64,000 nt of DNA, taken from contig QVRM01002195.1 in assembly GCA_003439945.1 (NCBI GenBank), positions 62,001-126,000 of the forward strand. Direction: 5' to 3'. Under the pieces are notes generated by a model. It was not told where the DNA came from and did no database searches. It was given only the letters and a program-made list of their open reading frames with translations. The translations under genes and the position numbers were made by a program. Source of the DNA: Dermanyssus gallinae. Taxonomy: Eukaryota > Arthropoda > Arachnida > Mesostigmata > Dermanyssidae. The first letter of the stretch is position 1. Every line of letters begins with the position of its first letter. Positions 11,880 through 22,400 of this stretch are shown here, one piece after another.

Positions 11880-12880
11880 GCTCCCGGTAGACGTAATGTG
11901 TTCTAATTAGACGTACTGTATTATTCCGGATTGTAGTTGTGTAAAGAGTATTACTTTAATTCGCATTTGGTACTCGCTCACGTTGGGGAGTACAGGGTTG
12001 TGTGAGAGCCTTACATTGCAACGCCATGCGGCTCGTTTGACAAATTTATTCTGCACCAGCTGAAGCAGTTCTACATTATTTTTATAGAAAGGTGTCCACA
12101 TGTGTAAGCAATGTATCTACGTTGGTGTTACAAGCGTATTAGATCATTTGACGTACATTGCTGGGTCATGCCCGATAAACGCGTTAAGAATGAGATTGCA
12201 TAGGCGAGACACATATATATATATATATATACTTCATTTGACAGTAAATTGTAGCATTCAGGTCTTTGTATTCTGTGGCCACTTTAGGTATTTTGTGGCC
12301 GTTTATAAAAAAATGCGGTGTCGTCCCTGATTGTTTTCAGCACGGCACATCTAGAAGTAGATATTTCCATTCTACTCAAGTGAGCCCATAGTAGTACATA
12401 ATAAATTGCCTTCTGTAACTCGGCCTTGTTTTTGTCGTCTTTGACTTCAACTCGTTTCTTTAAGTCTTTAAGGCATAGAGCTTATAAATCATATCGGGTT
12501 TGTCGAGGACGAATTTGAGGTCTTGAGCAAAAATTGCATACAAGAGCGGTCTTAGGCAGGAACCTTGTGGGACTCTAGATGGGCTTGGAGCAGTACCAGA
12601 CATACACACTTTTTACCCTGACCTTAAAGCACCTATCAGTGAGGTAAGACACCAATTTCGAACCATAGGTCCGATGCTTAGCGATTCCATCCTCACTGCT
12701 TGATGCTTCCGGTCGAAACGTTCTAAGGCTGCATGTAAACACGTTTGAAGTAATTCTGCAGAACCTCAGCCTTGTATCAATTAGCTACTGCGATGCCTTT
12801 TTTATGTATAAGCGGCGCTATCCCGGACTCTAGTGTAAGACGTCGGCCATTTAGTCAAATCATATTATTTTGATGAGTTT
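11880..12880 (-). pseudogene. LINE reverse transcriptase remnant (VPQGS and C-terminal region)
   Basis: Read leftwards from 12880. SIGPMVRNWCLTSLIG precedes a stop, then PSPSRVPQGSCLRPLL matches the RT box VPQGSxLGPLLF. YKLYALK follows where YADD is expected, so the catalytic aspartates are lost. Between 12101 and 11907 the frame encodes KNNVELLQLVQNKFVKRAAW, the C-terminal LE-VQR-A-R region after the RT domain. Several stops and a short (AT)n insertion at 12212-12231 show it is dead. Confidence 0.75.
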
Positions 12881-12899
12881 AGGTCAACTCATTAGCAAC

Positions 12900-13140
12900 T
12901 CACTTGCGCTTTCGTTAATGAGTTGCTACGGTGGAGGGGAAGCGGCTTAACGTTACTGCCACTATTATTTTAAGAAAGTAAGCTATTGTCGATGATACAG
13001 AATCACAACAAGTGAGTCCATGCAGTGACATAGATATATTATTGGCCTAAACGTACGGTTCGTCGACCTGAGAAAAGCCTGCAGCAGTGCAGACAAAATC
13101 GCTAAAAGGCAAGCAAAACATCGGCAGATACAACAATTCA
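12900..13140. other. Unassigned spacer
   Basis: Non-coding spacer between the LINE remnant and the presumed NPC1 3' untranslated region. Confidence 0.4.
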
Positions 13141-13149
13141 GATAACAAA

Positions 13150-13389
13150 GTTACATTTTATTTCAGTTCTTCATATTCAATATACATATACACTTTACTA
13201 CAAAATGTCATGTGCAACGTATTAAAAACACACATATTTATATATCAACCTATGTTCTAATACCACCATTCTCCACACTCTCGCACAATCAACGATATGA
13301 GCTAACAAACACAACCAACGCTCGCAAAAGGTGCTGTATGTTCTTACATTTTTACACAAAAAACTATGCATTATTCTTAATGTTTCCAA

Positions 13390-13448
<59 letters not shown>

Positions 13449-13788
13449 GCAATATGTAAGTATGTATGAACAATATATAGGCATATATATATATGTATAT
13501 GAACAATACATACACTTGTAAATATCGATTTATGCCACATGTTTAGACTTCAGTAAACTCTTGTTGGAGAGCAATCTGCAAGCCGTAGCAAGCATTCAGC
13601 GTGTGGCCTAGGTAAACAATCTCAAGGCGGTCTGTCAATCAATAGCATAAAAAAAAAAAGGAAGCCGCTGAGCCGCAAAGCTGGTTGACCCGTAATAATA
13701 GTAGTACTAGTAGTAGCCGTAATAGGAATAGTAATAGCAGTAGTAATGTCACTAGTTTGGTTAGTCGTATCGCCGCGCAGTACGGTGT
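13150..13788 (-). other. NPC1: Probable NPC1 3' untranslated region
   Basis: The reverse strand carries an AATAAA at about 13153-13160, roughly 630 bases after the NPC1 stop, with no nearer canonical signal noticed. This would give a 3' UTR containing the (AT)n tract at 13393-13446 and a short ATA/CTA-rich run near 13695-13745. Inferred only. Confidence 0.4.
13393..13446. repeat. (AT)n microsatellite
   Basis: About 27 uninterrupted AT dinucleotides, probably inside the NPC1 3' UTR. Confidence 0.9.
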
Positions 13789-16700
13789 TTACGTGCTGGC
13801 CGAACTGCAGCCACGTTTGCGAGTCGACGTCGGAAAGCTGGCCAGCAGCGCGGGCAGAAACAGCAGGCCGTGAGCCGAGCCCAGCAACACGATCGCAAGG
13901 TACATGCGGAAGTAGAACACGACGAAAAGCTGGCTCTTGGCCCAGGCGAGCACCACGACGCCGGCGAACTTCGTCATCGTGATGCCGCTGAACACCGAGC
14001 GGCCGGTGGTGACAACGGCGACGGTGGCGCGATCCATCGACGACGACGCTGGCATCGAGTCGACGAACGCCTTCGTAATGTGCGAGCAGAACTCGACCGA
14101 AATGCCGACGCACATCACGAGGTTGACGAGCGAGACGGCGTTCAGCGAGATGCCGAAGAAGTACATGACGCCCATCAGGTCGACGACGATCATCAGGATC
14201 GTCGCACAGATCGTCACCGTCGGCACGATGCGCAGCTTCATCAGCAGGAACGTGATGATGAACACGCCGGAGAACGACAGCAGCAGCTGGGTGGCGGTGT
14301 CCAGCCAGATCGTGAGGTACTGCTCGTAGTATACGTAGAACACCGAGTAGGCGAACACCTCGACGTTGTCGCTGTGGTCGTCGTCGTCGCCGCCCCCCAC
14401 GTAGTTCTTGCGGATGTTGTCCTGGATGCGACCGGCCACGTAGCGGCTCATCTTCAGCGCGTTGACAAAGTCGTCACCGGTTCGCATCACGGAGTGGTAC
14501 GACATGAAGCTCGTCGAGCCGATTTCCACCTCGTGACGCCCTGTGCTGCTACTGTTCACGGACCGCAGCTCGACCGCGTTGCTGTACGCTGCGTGACCCG
14601 CACTGGGACACGCTTCGTCGGGATTCTCCCGAAGAAAGTCTCGAATGTGCTGGTAAAAGTCGACCGGTCGTCCATTCGTTTTGTTATTCGGACAGGGTTG
14701 ACAGTTGTGGTCGGGCGTATAACAACGCTCGTGTGTGTCGGGGTTCTCCAGACAGCAGGTCGCCGTCCACGTAAAGTAGTCGTCGATCCAGGACATTGCC
14801 GACGCGGCGATCGAGGTCACGTTCGGCGACAGCGACGCCTGGTGCACCTCGTTGACGAGCGACTGAGGACTTGCGCCGACATACGAGCCAAGCAGATCCT
14901 GGTCGCGGGGCTCCGTATAGTTATAACCATCTTTTACGACGAAGTACACCGGTGGGCCGACGTTTAGGTATTTCCGGAGATAGCGAAAGTACTGCTGCAG
15001 GTAGGAGTCGGTGGGCATCGATAGTCCTTGATCTAGGCCGACGTCGAGCTTGTGAACGACTGCGGCCGAGACACAAAAGTAGGCGACAAACGCCACAATC
15101 AAGAAGTGTCGGTAGGTCGGGCTCCTCAGCAGCGGAACGTAGTAGGCGTCAATGAAGCGGCCGACCCACGAGTCGGTCGACTCGTCGTTGTCCGGCTCGT
15201 CGCTGTCTTCGTTCGTGTTCTCGAGCGACTCCCGCTTGGCCGTGAAACAGCAGAACAGGTCGATCCGGCGCGCGTCCCGGCGGCGCGCGTCGAGCGACAG
15301 CAGCGCCACAAACACGGTGATCTGCAGCAGAAAGTCGACGAGCAGCGCCAGCGCCGCGTACAGCGCAAACAGGCGGACGGCGGGCATGCTCGACATGGCG
15401 CCGAGGAAGAAGCACGTACACTCGGCGGCGCTCGCCAGCAGCATCGACGGCCCGACCATGCCGAGCACTCGGGCGATGTGCTCGTCGATGTCCTCGTCGT
15501 CGAGACGCGCGGTGCGCTGGTACGCCTGCACGAGAATAAAAATGTTGTCGACGCCGATGGCGAGCACCAGGAACGGGATCACCTCGAAGATGATGAGCGT
15601 CGACGGCACGCCGACGAAGCTGAACAGCCCGATGCTGGCCGCGACCGACAACAGCACGAGCAGCACGCCCATGATGCCGAGCACGATGTGGCTGTCGACG
15701 AACAGCGTCGACCACGACCGATAGCGTCCGAGCGACAGCGACACGTAGACGAACATCGCCAGGTAGCTGAGCGCGATCGTCAGAATGTCCGACCGGCTGC
15801 CCCGCTGCAGCTCGTCCTGGATCGAGTTCTCGGAGAGGAACGCGATCGACATATTCGGGTGGGTGAAGTTCTTGAGGTAGTCGACAAACGAGCGCTCCCA
15901 CGCCACCGCTCGCTGGTTCTGGTCCTCGTCGACGTGGTTGTTGACGAGGAACGTCAGCACGAGCGCACGCGCCTGGAGCGCGTCCGTGCCGTTATAGCCG
16001 CCGAGAGCCACGTAGCTGTAGCTCGGCCCGCCGTACACGCCCAGACAGCCGACGTGCAGTCCGCTGTCCGTGCTCGGTATGAGCAGCGGGCTGTTGATGC
16101 AGTCGATGATGTGGTCGAAGTACATGCTGCCGCTCGACTCCACGAGCGTTCCGTTGCTCTGAAACCAGTTGGCCGCTGACTGGATGGCGCAGCTTTTGTT
16201 CATCGGCGAGAAGCAGATGTCGTCCAGGCCCACCTCGCGGCCACTGCTCAGTTTGCCCTTCAGCGATGAAATGTTGTTCTGCAGCGCAAGCACGTCGAGA
16301 AAGAAGCTGCGCTCGAATATCGGGCTGAATTCGTACGTCATGCCGGTGGCGTTACTCGAGTAGTTGAATGCCTGCCCGCCCTCGTTCAGAACGATGACCT
16401 GTTCGACGCGGTAGAATGGGCCCAGGTGTTCGTTGTAGTAGTTTCGCTGCTGGCGGGAGACGGCGCTCGGTGCCGACCAGAGTTGGACCGGGTCCGTCAT
16501 CACCGTGAAGTGAAAATTGCCGAGAGCGCACAGGCCGCAGACTACGAGGCCGGTCGTGATGACAAACCACGGAAATCGGGAGCATACGAAACCGAGCGTC
16601 TCGAACGCTCGAACCAGCGGCGTTCCTCGGGAGATGCTGGATATGTTCCGAGACGAACTGACCTCGCGGTCGTCCTTTGCTGTCAAACTTGGGCTGCGCG

Positions 16701-17565
16701 TCTTCTGTAGAATTTGTACGACCCGAAGCGACACGATAGCGACGACAAACAGACTGAAAACGATAGCCACAATGACGTACCACCCGTCGAAGCCAAAAAT
16801 TTTGAAGTCCTTAGCTGGCGACGGAAGAGGATACGGCGGACAGGTTGCGACACAGTCCGAACACGTGCAGGCCGATGAGCCGCGCGGCGCGTCCGAGCAC
16901 TTCAGTGTGCTGTGGTTCATCACTTTGTACGGCGGTGTGGCCCAAAATTTGAAGTCGATTGTAAACGGCGACGGAATTGGCGCCGTGCCCATATTTTTTA
17001 GCAGATTGTACGCCGAACAGTGGATACCGTACGGGCCACACAGCACTCGGACGGCAAGGCCCATCTGTGAGTCCTTGACCTCGGCGCACGAGTCGTACGC
17101 GTTGACCATGTAGTCCTCAGCGAGATAGTACTCGACAGCCGTCACCGACAGATCGCCGTACGGTGTGGGCGAGACTTTCGTCGTGTTCGTGATCTTCACG
17201 AACTCGTGCTGATTCGGCGCGCAGGTCAGACGGCAGAAAATTCGGGCTAGGTTCCGGTAGCATGACGGGCACCTGCCGAGCAGACCCTGAACGGTCTTAA
17301 ACGACGTCGCGAATTCAGCGGCCTGGCGGTCGTCGCAGCACAGCTTCTCGTGCGGATCGACGAACTCGGCACACCTCTCTCGTAGTTCGGCGAACGTGTG
17401 GGCCGAGGTGAGGCTCCGCGGCTGGCGGTCCTTACCGCTCACGGCGCACGGCTGCGACCCGAATGCGCCCGCCTGGCAGCTGCCCTTGAACACGCAGTCG
17501 CCGCTCACCGAGGTGGCGACCAGGGCCGCCCACACGGCCGCCCCGAGCCACACGAACCGCCACAT
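13789..17565 (-). CDS. NPC1: NPC1-type intracellular cholesterol transporter, intronless
   Basis: Encodes 1258 residues (human NPC1 has 1278). The family takes cholesterol from NPC2 in the late endosome/lysosome lumen and passes it to the limiting membrane. Visible in order: signal peptide 1-22; cysteine-rich N-terminal sterol-binding domain about 23-245, including CPSCYRNLARIFCRLTC; a Pro-rich linker; TM1 about 262-284; TM2 about 332-350; luminal domain to about 590; sterol-sensing domain about 595-760 with the GVDNIF signature at 671; the LDQGLSMPTDSYL motif near 844 before the third luminal domain with paired cysteines; and a final RND-like block of five helices ending AHGLLFLPALLASF. The ATG is followed directly by a strong signal sequence. 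Unusual points: the whole gene is one exon, is GC-rich compared with its surroundings, and ends RKRGCSSAST without the C-terminal dileucine (LLNF) lysosomal signal known in human NPC1. Arthropods can have two paralogues (NPC1a/b); I cannot assign which. Confidence 0.95.
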   Translation of the reverse strand: MWRFVWLGAAVWAALVATSVSGDCVFKGSCQAGAFGSQPCAVSGKDRQPRSLTSAHTFAELRERCAEFVDPHEKLCCDDRQAAEFATSFKTVQGLLGRCPSCYRNLARIFCRLTCAPNQHEFVKITNTTKVSPTPYGDLSVTAVEYYLAEDYMVNAYDSCAEVKDSQMGLAVRVLCGPYGIHCSAYNLLKNMGTAPIPSPFTIDFKFWATPPYKVMNHSTLKCSDAPRGSSACTCSDCVATCPPYPLPSPAKDFKIFGFDGWYVIVAIVFSLFVVAIVSLRVVQILQKTRSPSLTAKDDREVSSSRNISSISRGTPLVRAFETLGFVCSRFPWFVITTGLVVCGLCALGNFHFTVMTDPVQLWSAPSAVSRQQRNYYNEHLGPFYRVEQVIVLNEGGQAFNYSSNATGMTYEFSPIFERSFFLDVLALQNNISSLKGKLSSGREVGLDDICFSPMNKSCAIQSAANWFQSNGTLVESSGSMYFDHIIDCINSPLLIPSTDSGLHVGCLGVYGGPSYSYVALGGYNGTDALQARALVLTFLVNNHVDEDQNQRAVAWERSFVDYLKNFTHPNMSIAFLSENSIQDELQRGSRSDILTIALSYLAMFVYVSLSLGRYRSWSTLFVDSHIVLGIMGVLLVLLSVAASIGLFSFVGVPSTLIIFEVIPFLVLAIGVDNIFILVQAYQRTARLDDEDIDEHIARVLGMVGPSMLLASAAECTCFFLGAMSSMPAVRLFALYAALALLVDFLLQITVFVALLSLDARRRDARRIDLFCCFTAKRESLENTNEDSDEPDNDESTDSWVGRFIDAYYVPLLRSPTYRHFLIVAFVAYFCVSAAVVHKLDVGLDQGLSMPTDSYLQQYFRYLRKYLNVGPPVYFVVKDGYNYTEPRDQDLLGSYVGASPQSLVNEVHQASLSPNVTSIAASAMSWIDDYFTWTATCCLENPDTHERCYTPDHNCQPCPNNKTNGRPVDFYQHIRDFLRENPDEACPSAGHAAYSNAVELRSVNSSSTGRHEVEIGSTSFMSYHSVMRTGDDFVNALKMSRYVAGRIQDNIRKNYVGGGDDDDHSDNVEVFAYSVFYVYYEQYLTIWLDTATQLLLSFSGVFIITFLLMKLRIVPTVTICATILMIVVDLMGVMYFFGISLNAVSLVNLVMCVGISVEFCSHITKAFVDSMPASSSMDRATVAVVTTGRSVFSGITMTKFAGVVVLAWAKSQLFVVFYFRMYLAIVLLGSAHGLLFLPALLASFPTSTRKRGCSSAST

Positions 17566-18900
17566 CTTCGTTGACGAAGAAGATTATGAGACGCCGAGAT
17601 CCTTCCGATCGCCGGCGGCCGAGACACCTCTGTATGGGACAGCAGACGAAGAAGCACAGCAAGTGAATCGAATCAACCAGCCAGACAGTCAATCAATCAA
17701 TCGGCCAGACAGTGTAGTCAATCAGGCAGTCAGTTATACGTTAGTTGTCAATAGTTGTTAGTCAATTGCTGCCTAGTTGCTTTCCCGGTTGGCTCATTCA
17801 GCTCCTCGCAGCAATCGCTGCAATTCCGGGCTGCCACCAGTTTTCGCACCGCAAGATCACCTAGCTACCTACCTGTCTAGCACACCAAGATCACGTTTCG
17901 AGCACACCAAACAATTTGTGATTGTTGTTGTTATTGTTGTGATTTTTGTTGTAGAAAACGTTGCTGTTGTTGTTGTTGCTGTTGCCGCTCCAACGGCACG
18001 CCCACGTTAAGGATGCGATGACTCAACGGCCGATCGCATCGAGATTCCGGCTACGGCGTCACATGTCCGTCGCATCAACCGTCATCCGCGGCAACAATAA
18101 CACCACAATAGCCACTGTCAATGAAGCACCAGCGCAAACACCAGTAAGAGCAGCAGCAGGGGCAGAGCCGGCAACAGTAACAGCCTCACCAAGAGCCCAC
18201 CCCCGCCTTCAATGCTGCGAGCAACAATCGAGGCGACCCCCAATGCCAGGCTTTATTCCGTGGTGGCTGCCTTATTGTCCGTTGTTGTCCGTTGTAACGG
18301 CCCACTGCTCCTACCTGTCTGTCACCTTTCTCCCCCACCCGCCCGGCCCCGGGGAGGTAGCACACGAGCACACCGAACGACCCCCGGCAGTCACTCACAT
18401 CACAGCGCCAAAAAGGGCAAGCAAAAGACGTTTGTTCGTCCGTTCAGCCGTTCAGCACGGCTGAGGTCCGTCAAGGGAAACCACCGGCGACTGATCGACC
18501 AACCAACCAACCGAGGTGCTTTACAGTGTGTCGATGAGCGCGACAGTGAACGAAAGACGGGGCCACACTCGAAACACACGCTGTGCTGCCGATCATTCGA
18601 TGAAAGATCGAATATATCCAGCCGACCGGCGGCCAACCTTACATAGCATCATCAATCAGCTCACGCTCACGCTCACTCAGTACGACGTGCTTGTGGATTG
18701 ATTGCCGCTGCGTGCATTTTGCAGCTGCCTCAGCCATCGCGAACTCCCTCGCCCCGCCCTCCTCGCTCACACAATCGCCGTCCAGTTTAAGCGGCATCAA
18801 AGCGCACCATGGTAACAACAGCCATCGTTGACACCATGCTAGACATTCTTGTCATCACCACCAGCGTCATCATCGTCACCACCATCATCATCGCCGAGAT
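17566..18900. other. NPC1 upstream region, low-complexity, GC-moderate
   Basis: Contains CAG/CAA and GTT runs (17920-17990, 18090-18180) and short repeats such as CAATCAATCA near 17690. It presumably holds the NPC1 5' UTR and promoter, but I see no clear TATA box or initiator. Open frames here (up to 167 codons) are low-complexity and overlap on both strands. Confidence 0.45.
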
Positions 18901-19235
18901 CATCGTTTTTGTCGTCGTCGTCGTCGTTCTTGTTGTTGCTGTTGTTGCTATTGTTGTTATTGCCGTTGTTTTTTGGTGTTGTTGTTGCTGTTGTTGTTGT
19001 TGTTGTTGCTGCTGATTCTGTCGCTGTTGTTCTTGTTGTTGTTTTGGTTGCTGCTACTGCTGCTGCAGCTATTTTTGTTGTGGTTGTTGTTGTTTCTTCT
19101 ATTCTTGGTGTAGTTGCTGCTGCAGTTGTTGTTGTTGGTGCAGTTGTTGTTGTTTTTGTTGTTGTTGTTGTTGTTGTTGCTGTTGTTGTTGCTGCAGTTG
19201 TTGTTGTTATTGTTGTTGTTGTTGTCGTCGTCCCG
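18898..19235. repeat. Trinucleotide (GTT/GCT/GTC)n tract
   Basis: A 340-base near-continuous run of GTT, GCT and GTC triplets. It produces long poly-Val, poly-Leu or poly-Cys frames that are not genes. The reverse strand is (CAA/CAG)n. Confidence 0.9.
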
Positions 19236-19529
19236 GTTGATCGCCTGTGTCAGCCGCCGCGATCACAAGCGCACGCATTCGACCACATATTATCACTTGT
19301 CAACCATCGTTGTTAATCCGCTGCCGATGGATGGTAGCAGTTCAAATGCAATACTAGCAGCGCTATCCACCGCCACCGCCACCACCACCACCACCACCAG
19401 AAACAGCCGTAACAGCAGCAGCTTATCGACCAGTAATGACGGCGCTTGATCAATCCAGCAGGGAGGGCGGTGTCGGCAAGGGTGTCAAACTAACCTCGTA
19501 CTCATCAGCGTCGTCGTCGTCGCCGTTGT

Positions 19530-19580
19530 AGTTCCAGTTCAGGCCGTCATAGTTCCAGTTCAGGCCGTCATAGTTCAACT
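19530..19580. repeat. 21-bp tandem repeat, about 2.4 units
   Basis: AGTTCCAGTTCAGGCCGTCAT occurs twice in direct succession (19530-19550, 19551-19571) with a partial third unit. Confidence 0.85.
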
Positions 19581-19959
19581 GTCCTATTCGCGTGCGTGTA
19601 TGTGCCGACCAATGCCGAGCGCAGTCGTGAGGCCTGAGACAGATAGACACTCACTCTGCAGGTCTGTTTGCCTATCTCAGGTCTGTCGGTCGCCCATGCG
19701 TGAGTGTGTGTATATGGCTGTGTATGTGTGTGACTGTGTGAGGGTGTGGGCGAATGAGTATGGGCGTCTAACGTCGCAGGCGTTTCATTGGCGGTTCGTG
19801 GTTGTGAATGAATCACGCCTGGCGGCTGGCTGGCCCCGCTGAGATGCGTTGCGTTGGGCTGCAACTGGCGTGCCGTAACGTAAAGTAGCGTAGCGTGAGC
19901 AAAGTCCAGCTAGGGCCGGGGCCGAGCGGCTATTAGGTCGATCTTATTTATATTATAAT

Positions 19960-20105
19960 CATCGGCATCATCACCATCATCATCATCACGATTCTGATCA
20001 TCATCATCATCATCATCAGCATCCGTATCTACGATTGGCTGTTCTTACTGCTGTAGTTGCTGTAGTCGCAGAGTAATAAACGTAGTAGTAGTAGTAGTAG
20101 TATTA
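19960..20105. repeat. CAT/ATC and GTA triplet repeats
   Basis: ATC/CAT triplets run from about 19965 to 20020, followed by a (GTA)n run at about 20083-20103. Confidence 0.8.
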
Positions 20106-20309
20106 TGGTCACGATGGTCACAAACACATGAGTCGCTCGTTTCTGAGTCTCGACAGATTCGACAGAGACTAGTGAAAACAACATGCGGCGAAACCGCACC
20201 GCGCTCGATCAGTGACGCCTGACGCAGACAGACAAACAGTCAGACAACCTACATTCGCAGCAGGCCACAAACGATTCGTATGCAGCTATTGTGCTTATAA
20301 TTAATAACA

Positions 20310-20370
20310 ACATCAACACAACAAAGGCAGCAACAGCAACAACAACAACAGCAATAACAACGACGGCAGC
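20310..20370. repeat. CAA/GCA triplet repeat
   Basis: Interrupted (CAA/GCA)n tract, part of the repeat-rich interval between NPC1 and METTL3. Confidence 0.8.
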
Positions 20371-20589
20371 AACAAAGCTTTGCGCAAACCCCTGGCCTTG
20401 TCAGCCAGTGCTGCCACAGGTTTCACTCAAGACCTACCGGCGCGAAGAAGTACGCAGTATAAGAGATAGGACAGTCAAACTCACAGAACAGCTGCTCGCC
20501 CCTACCTGCATGGTTGTTTAACAACGAAGCATTGGCCAGCTGATTGACTACTCTGCTTAGCAGCGAGGTAGGTTTGTTGCAGGTTTGAT

Positions 20590-20712
20590 TGTGGTTGTTG
20601 TTGTTGTCGTTGCTGTTGTTGCTAGCTGCAGTTTTGTCATCACAACAAGAACAACAAAAAACAACAACAACTACTATTAGTACAACAACAACAACAACTA
20701 CCACTACAGCAA
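20590..20712. repeat. GTT array followed by CAA array (imperfect hairpin)
   Basis: A (GTT)n run (20595-20625) is followed by a (CAA)n run (20640-20700), so the two halves are complementary and can pair as an imperfect hairpin. A SINE is inserted directly at its right end. Confidence 0.7.
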
Positions 20713-20716
20713 CTGC

Positions 20717-20895
20717 CCGTCGAGCCCGGTGGCGTAGTGGATTAAGTCTCCGCCTGGCAACCGGAGGAGACACATAGGTGCGCGGGTTCGAACCCCACCG
20801 CTGCACATTTGTATTTATGGGGGTTCGTCTATGAAGCAATGTGAAAAACAGTTCCGTGGACGTTAAATCTTGGCTGAGGGTCAGCCCGAAAACTT
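20717..20895 (+). mobile_element. Full-length tRNA-derived SINE (family A) with 14-bp TSD
   Basis: The 179-base element has a tRNA-like head with an A box (TGGCGTAGTGGATTAAG) and a B box (GGTTCGAACCCC), the two halves of an RNA polymerase III promoter, then a tRNA-unrelated body ending in GTCAGCCCGAAAAC. It is flanked by a perfect 14-base direct repeat, ACTACAGCAACTGC, at 20703-20716 and 20896-20909, the target-site duplication expected from LINE-driven insertion. Diverged or truncated relatives lie at 5885, 37368 and 51403. The TSD marks a comparatively recent insertion. The element encodes no protein. Confidence 0.9.
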
Positions 20896-20909
20896 TACTA
20901 CAGCAACTG

Positions 20910-22400
20910 CAACAACGACAACGACAACAATAACAAAAATAACAACGACAGTAACACAACACAACAAAGCAAAACCAGCAACAAGTCTTTGTCGTCTTTA
21001 TTATAGCAGCTAGCCTGTCTCTACTATTCGAGCGGGGAGTGGATGGGTGGGCTACAATCTACGCCGGTGTGGACGACTGTGTGTGGGATGAAAACAGAAC
21101 AGATGATTCGACTTCATCACGCACCGTTCGACGTTTAGCGACGTGACAGCATGATCGTTCGCGACTTACGGTCGTGGTGACGATCTCCTGAGATGACAGG
21201 TGATCGCCGCGAAACACGTACATCCAGACAGACAGAGAGACTGACTGTCAGATGTACAGACGAAGAACATTTGTTGGTAAACACACGCTATATTACCGCC
21301 GCTGCTGCTGCGGCTGAAGGAGAGGGTCTCTATTAGACCCCCTAGTGGGGAAACAGTCTAAGATGCTGGCTGGCTGGCTGGCTGGCTAGCTGGCGGGGGG
21401 GGGGAGAAACAGCTGAGGCACAATTGAGGGTGAGGGCAGCGACGGCTCGAGCGAACGAGTACCAACCAGATAGTGGCGGCACTTTTGGCACAATTCATAC
21501 ATAGTCATACGCTGTACTTGGTGCCGCCACCGATGCCATTACACCATTAGAATGACTGGTACAGCGAGTATATGTGCATGTGCAGTAGACACGTACCGCA
21601 AGCAACTACAGCATGTTATTTGCTAAACATACAACTGCTGTATAGGGGTGGCGTCATGTTATCAAATCATGTCATCATTGTAAAAATGACAATTGTCTTC
21701 CCGTGGTGAACGAGTAAGTGAGCCCGATCAGGTCAACTAACGAAATGGAAAACAATCATGTATCGTTCGTCTGGGCTTGACGGGTGCCCAATCTAGCAAT
21801 CTAGTTCCACGCACAGATAGAAGCAGCGCCACCAGCTGGTAAATCAGTCAGTCAAGCCAGCGATAGCCGCTGGCTGGTGATATTCAGTGTCAGCTTCAGC
21901 GTCCTCTGCGAAACGGCTGAACGCTGAATTGATTGATTCATTTCTTGCTTCGCTTTAATTTAGTCTGTAGACCTTCGGACGAGGTCCGAATCTACCGGTG
22001 TCCCATGTCATGCCAGTGGGCGAACGTCATAAGAGAATTTGCGAAGGCTTGTATTCGTTTTTTTTTTCTATTTGTCAACCTCAGCTAACCTAGGCGCATT
22101 CGGCGCTGGCACGGACCATCGAGAAAGCGAATAAGTCCGTTACGGTAGCGCCTTGAACCAGCAGGCTTCTATTTTGCTTTTTCACGTTGCCTCCATAGAT
22201 TTTAAGACGGAGTAAACTTAGCTTAACATTGCTCGATGGATTGTGAAAATGGCTTAATTCTGGCGCCATAGCGAAACATGGCGCGTCTGAGCTCGACTAC
22301 GCCTTATCTGCTCTACGTCAAGTTCTAAATTTGATTTGCTAGTTTTTGAACAACCTAAGAAGCCAGCGCTTTATTACTCTAAAGGTCGTGACCCACTTAG
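20910..22400. other. Unassigned spacer with short repeats
   Basis: Contains a (CTGG)n run followed by a G run at about 21366-21403. No coding region recognised. Confidence 0.45.

Noticed and set aside
13222..13515. Tyr/Ile repeat frames over AT tracts, here and at many other places
   Set aside because: These frames are simple translations of (AT)n microsatellites.
13870..16179. Long plus-strand frames of 365 and 375 codons opposite NPC1
   Set aside because: They are antisense shadows of a GC-rich coding sequence, dominated by Arg, His, Asp and Val, with no domain.
18809..19449. Frames of 68-155 codons rich in Val, Leu and Cys
   Set aside because: They are translations of a GTT/GCT/GTC triplet repeat, not genes.
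20721..20815. True tRNA gene
   Set aside because: The A and B boxes are present, but the sequence continues into a SINE body shared with other dispersed copies and the acceptor stem does not close.
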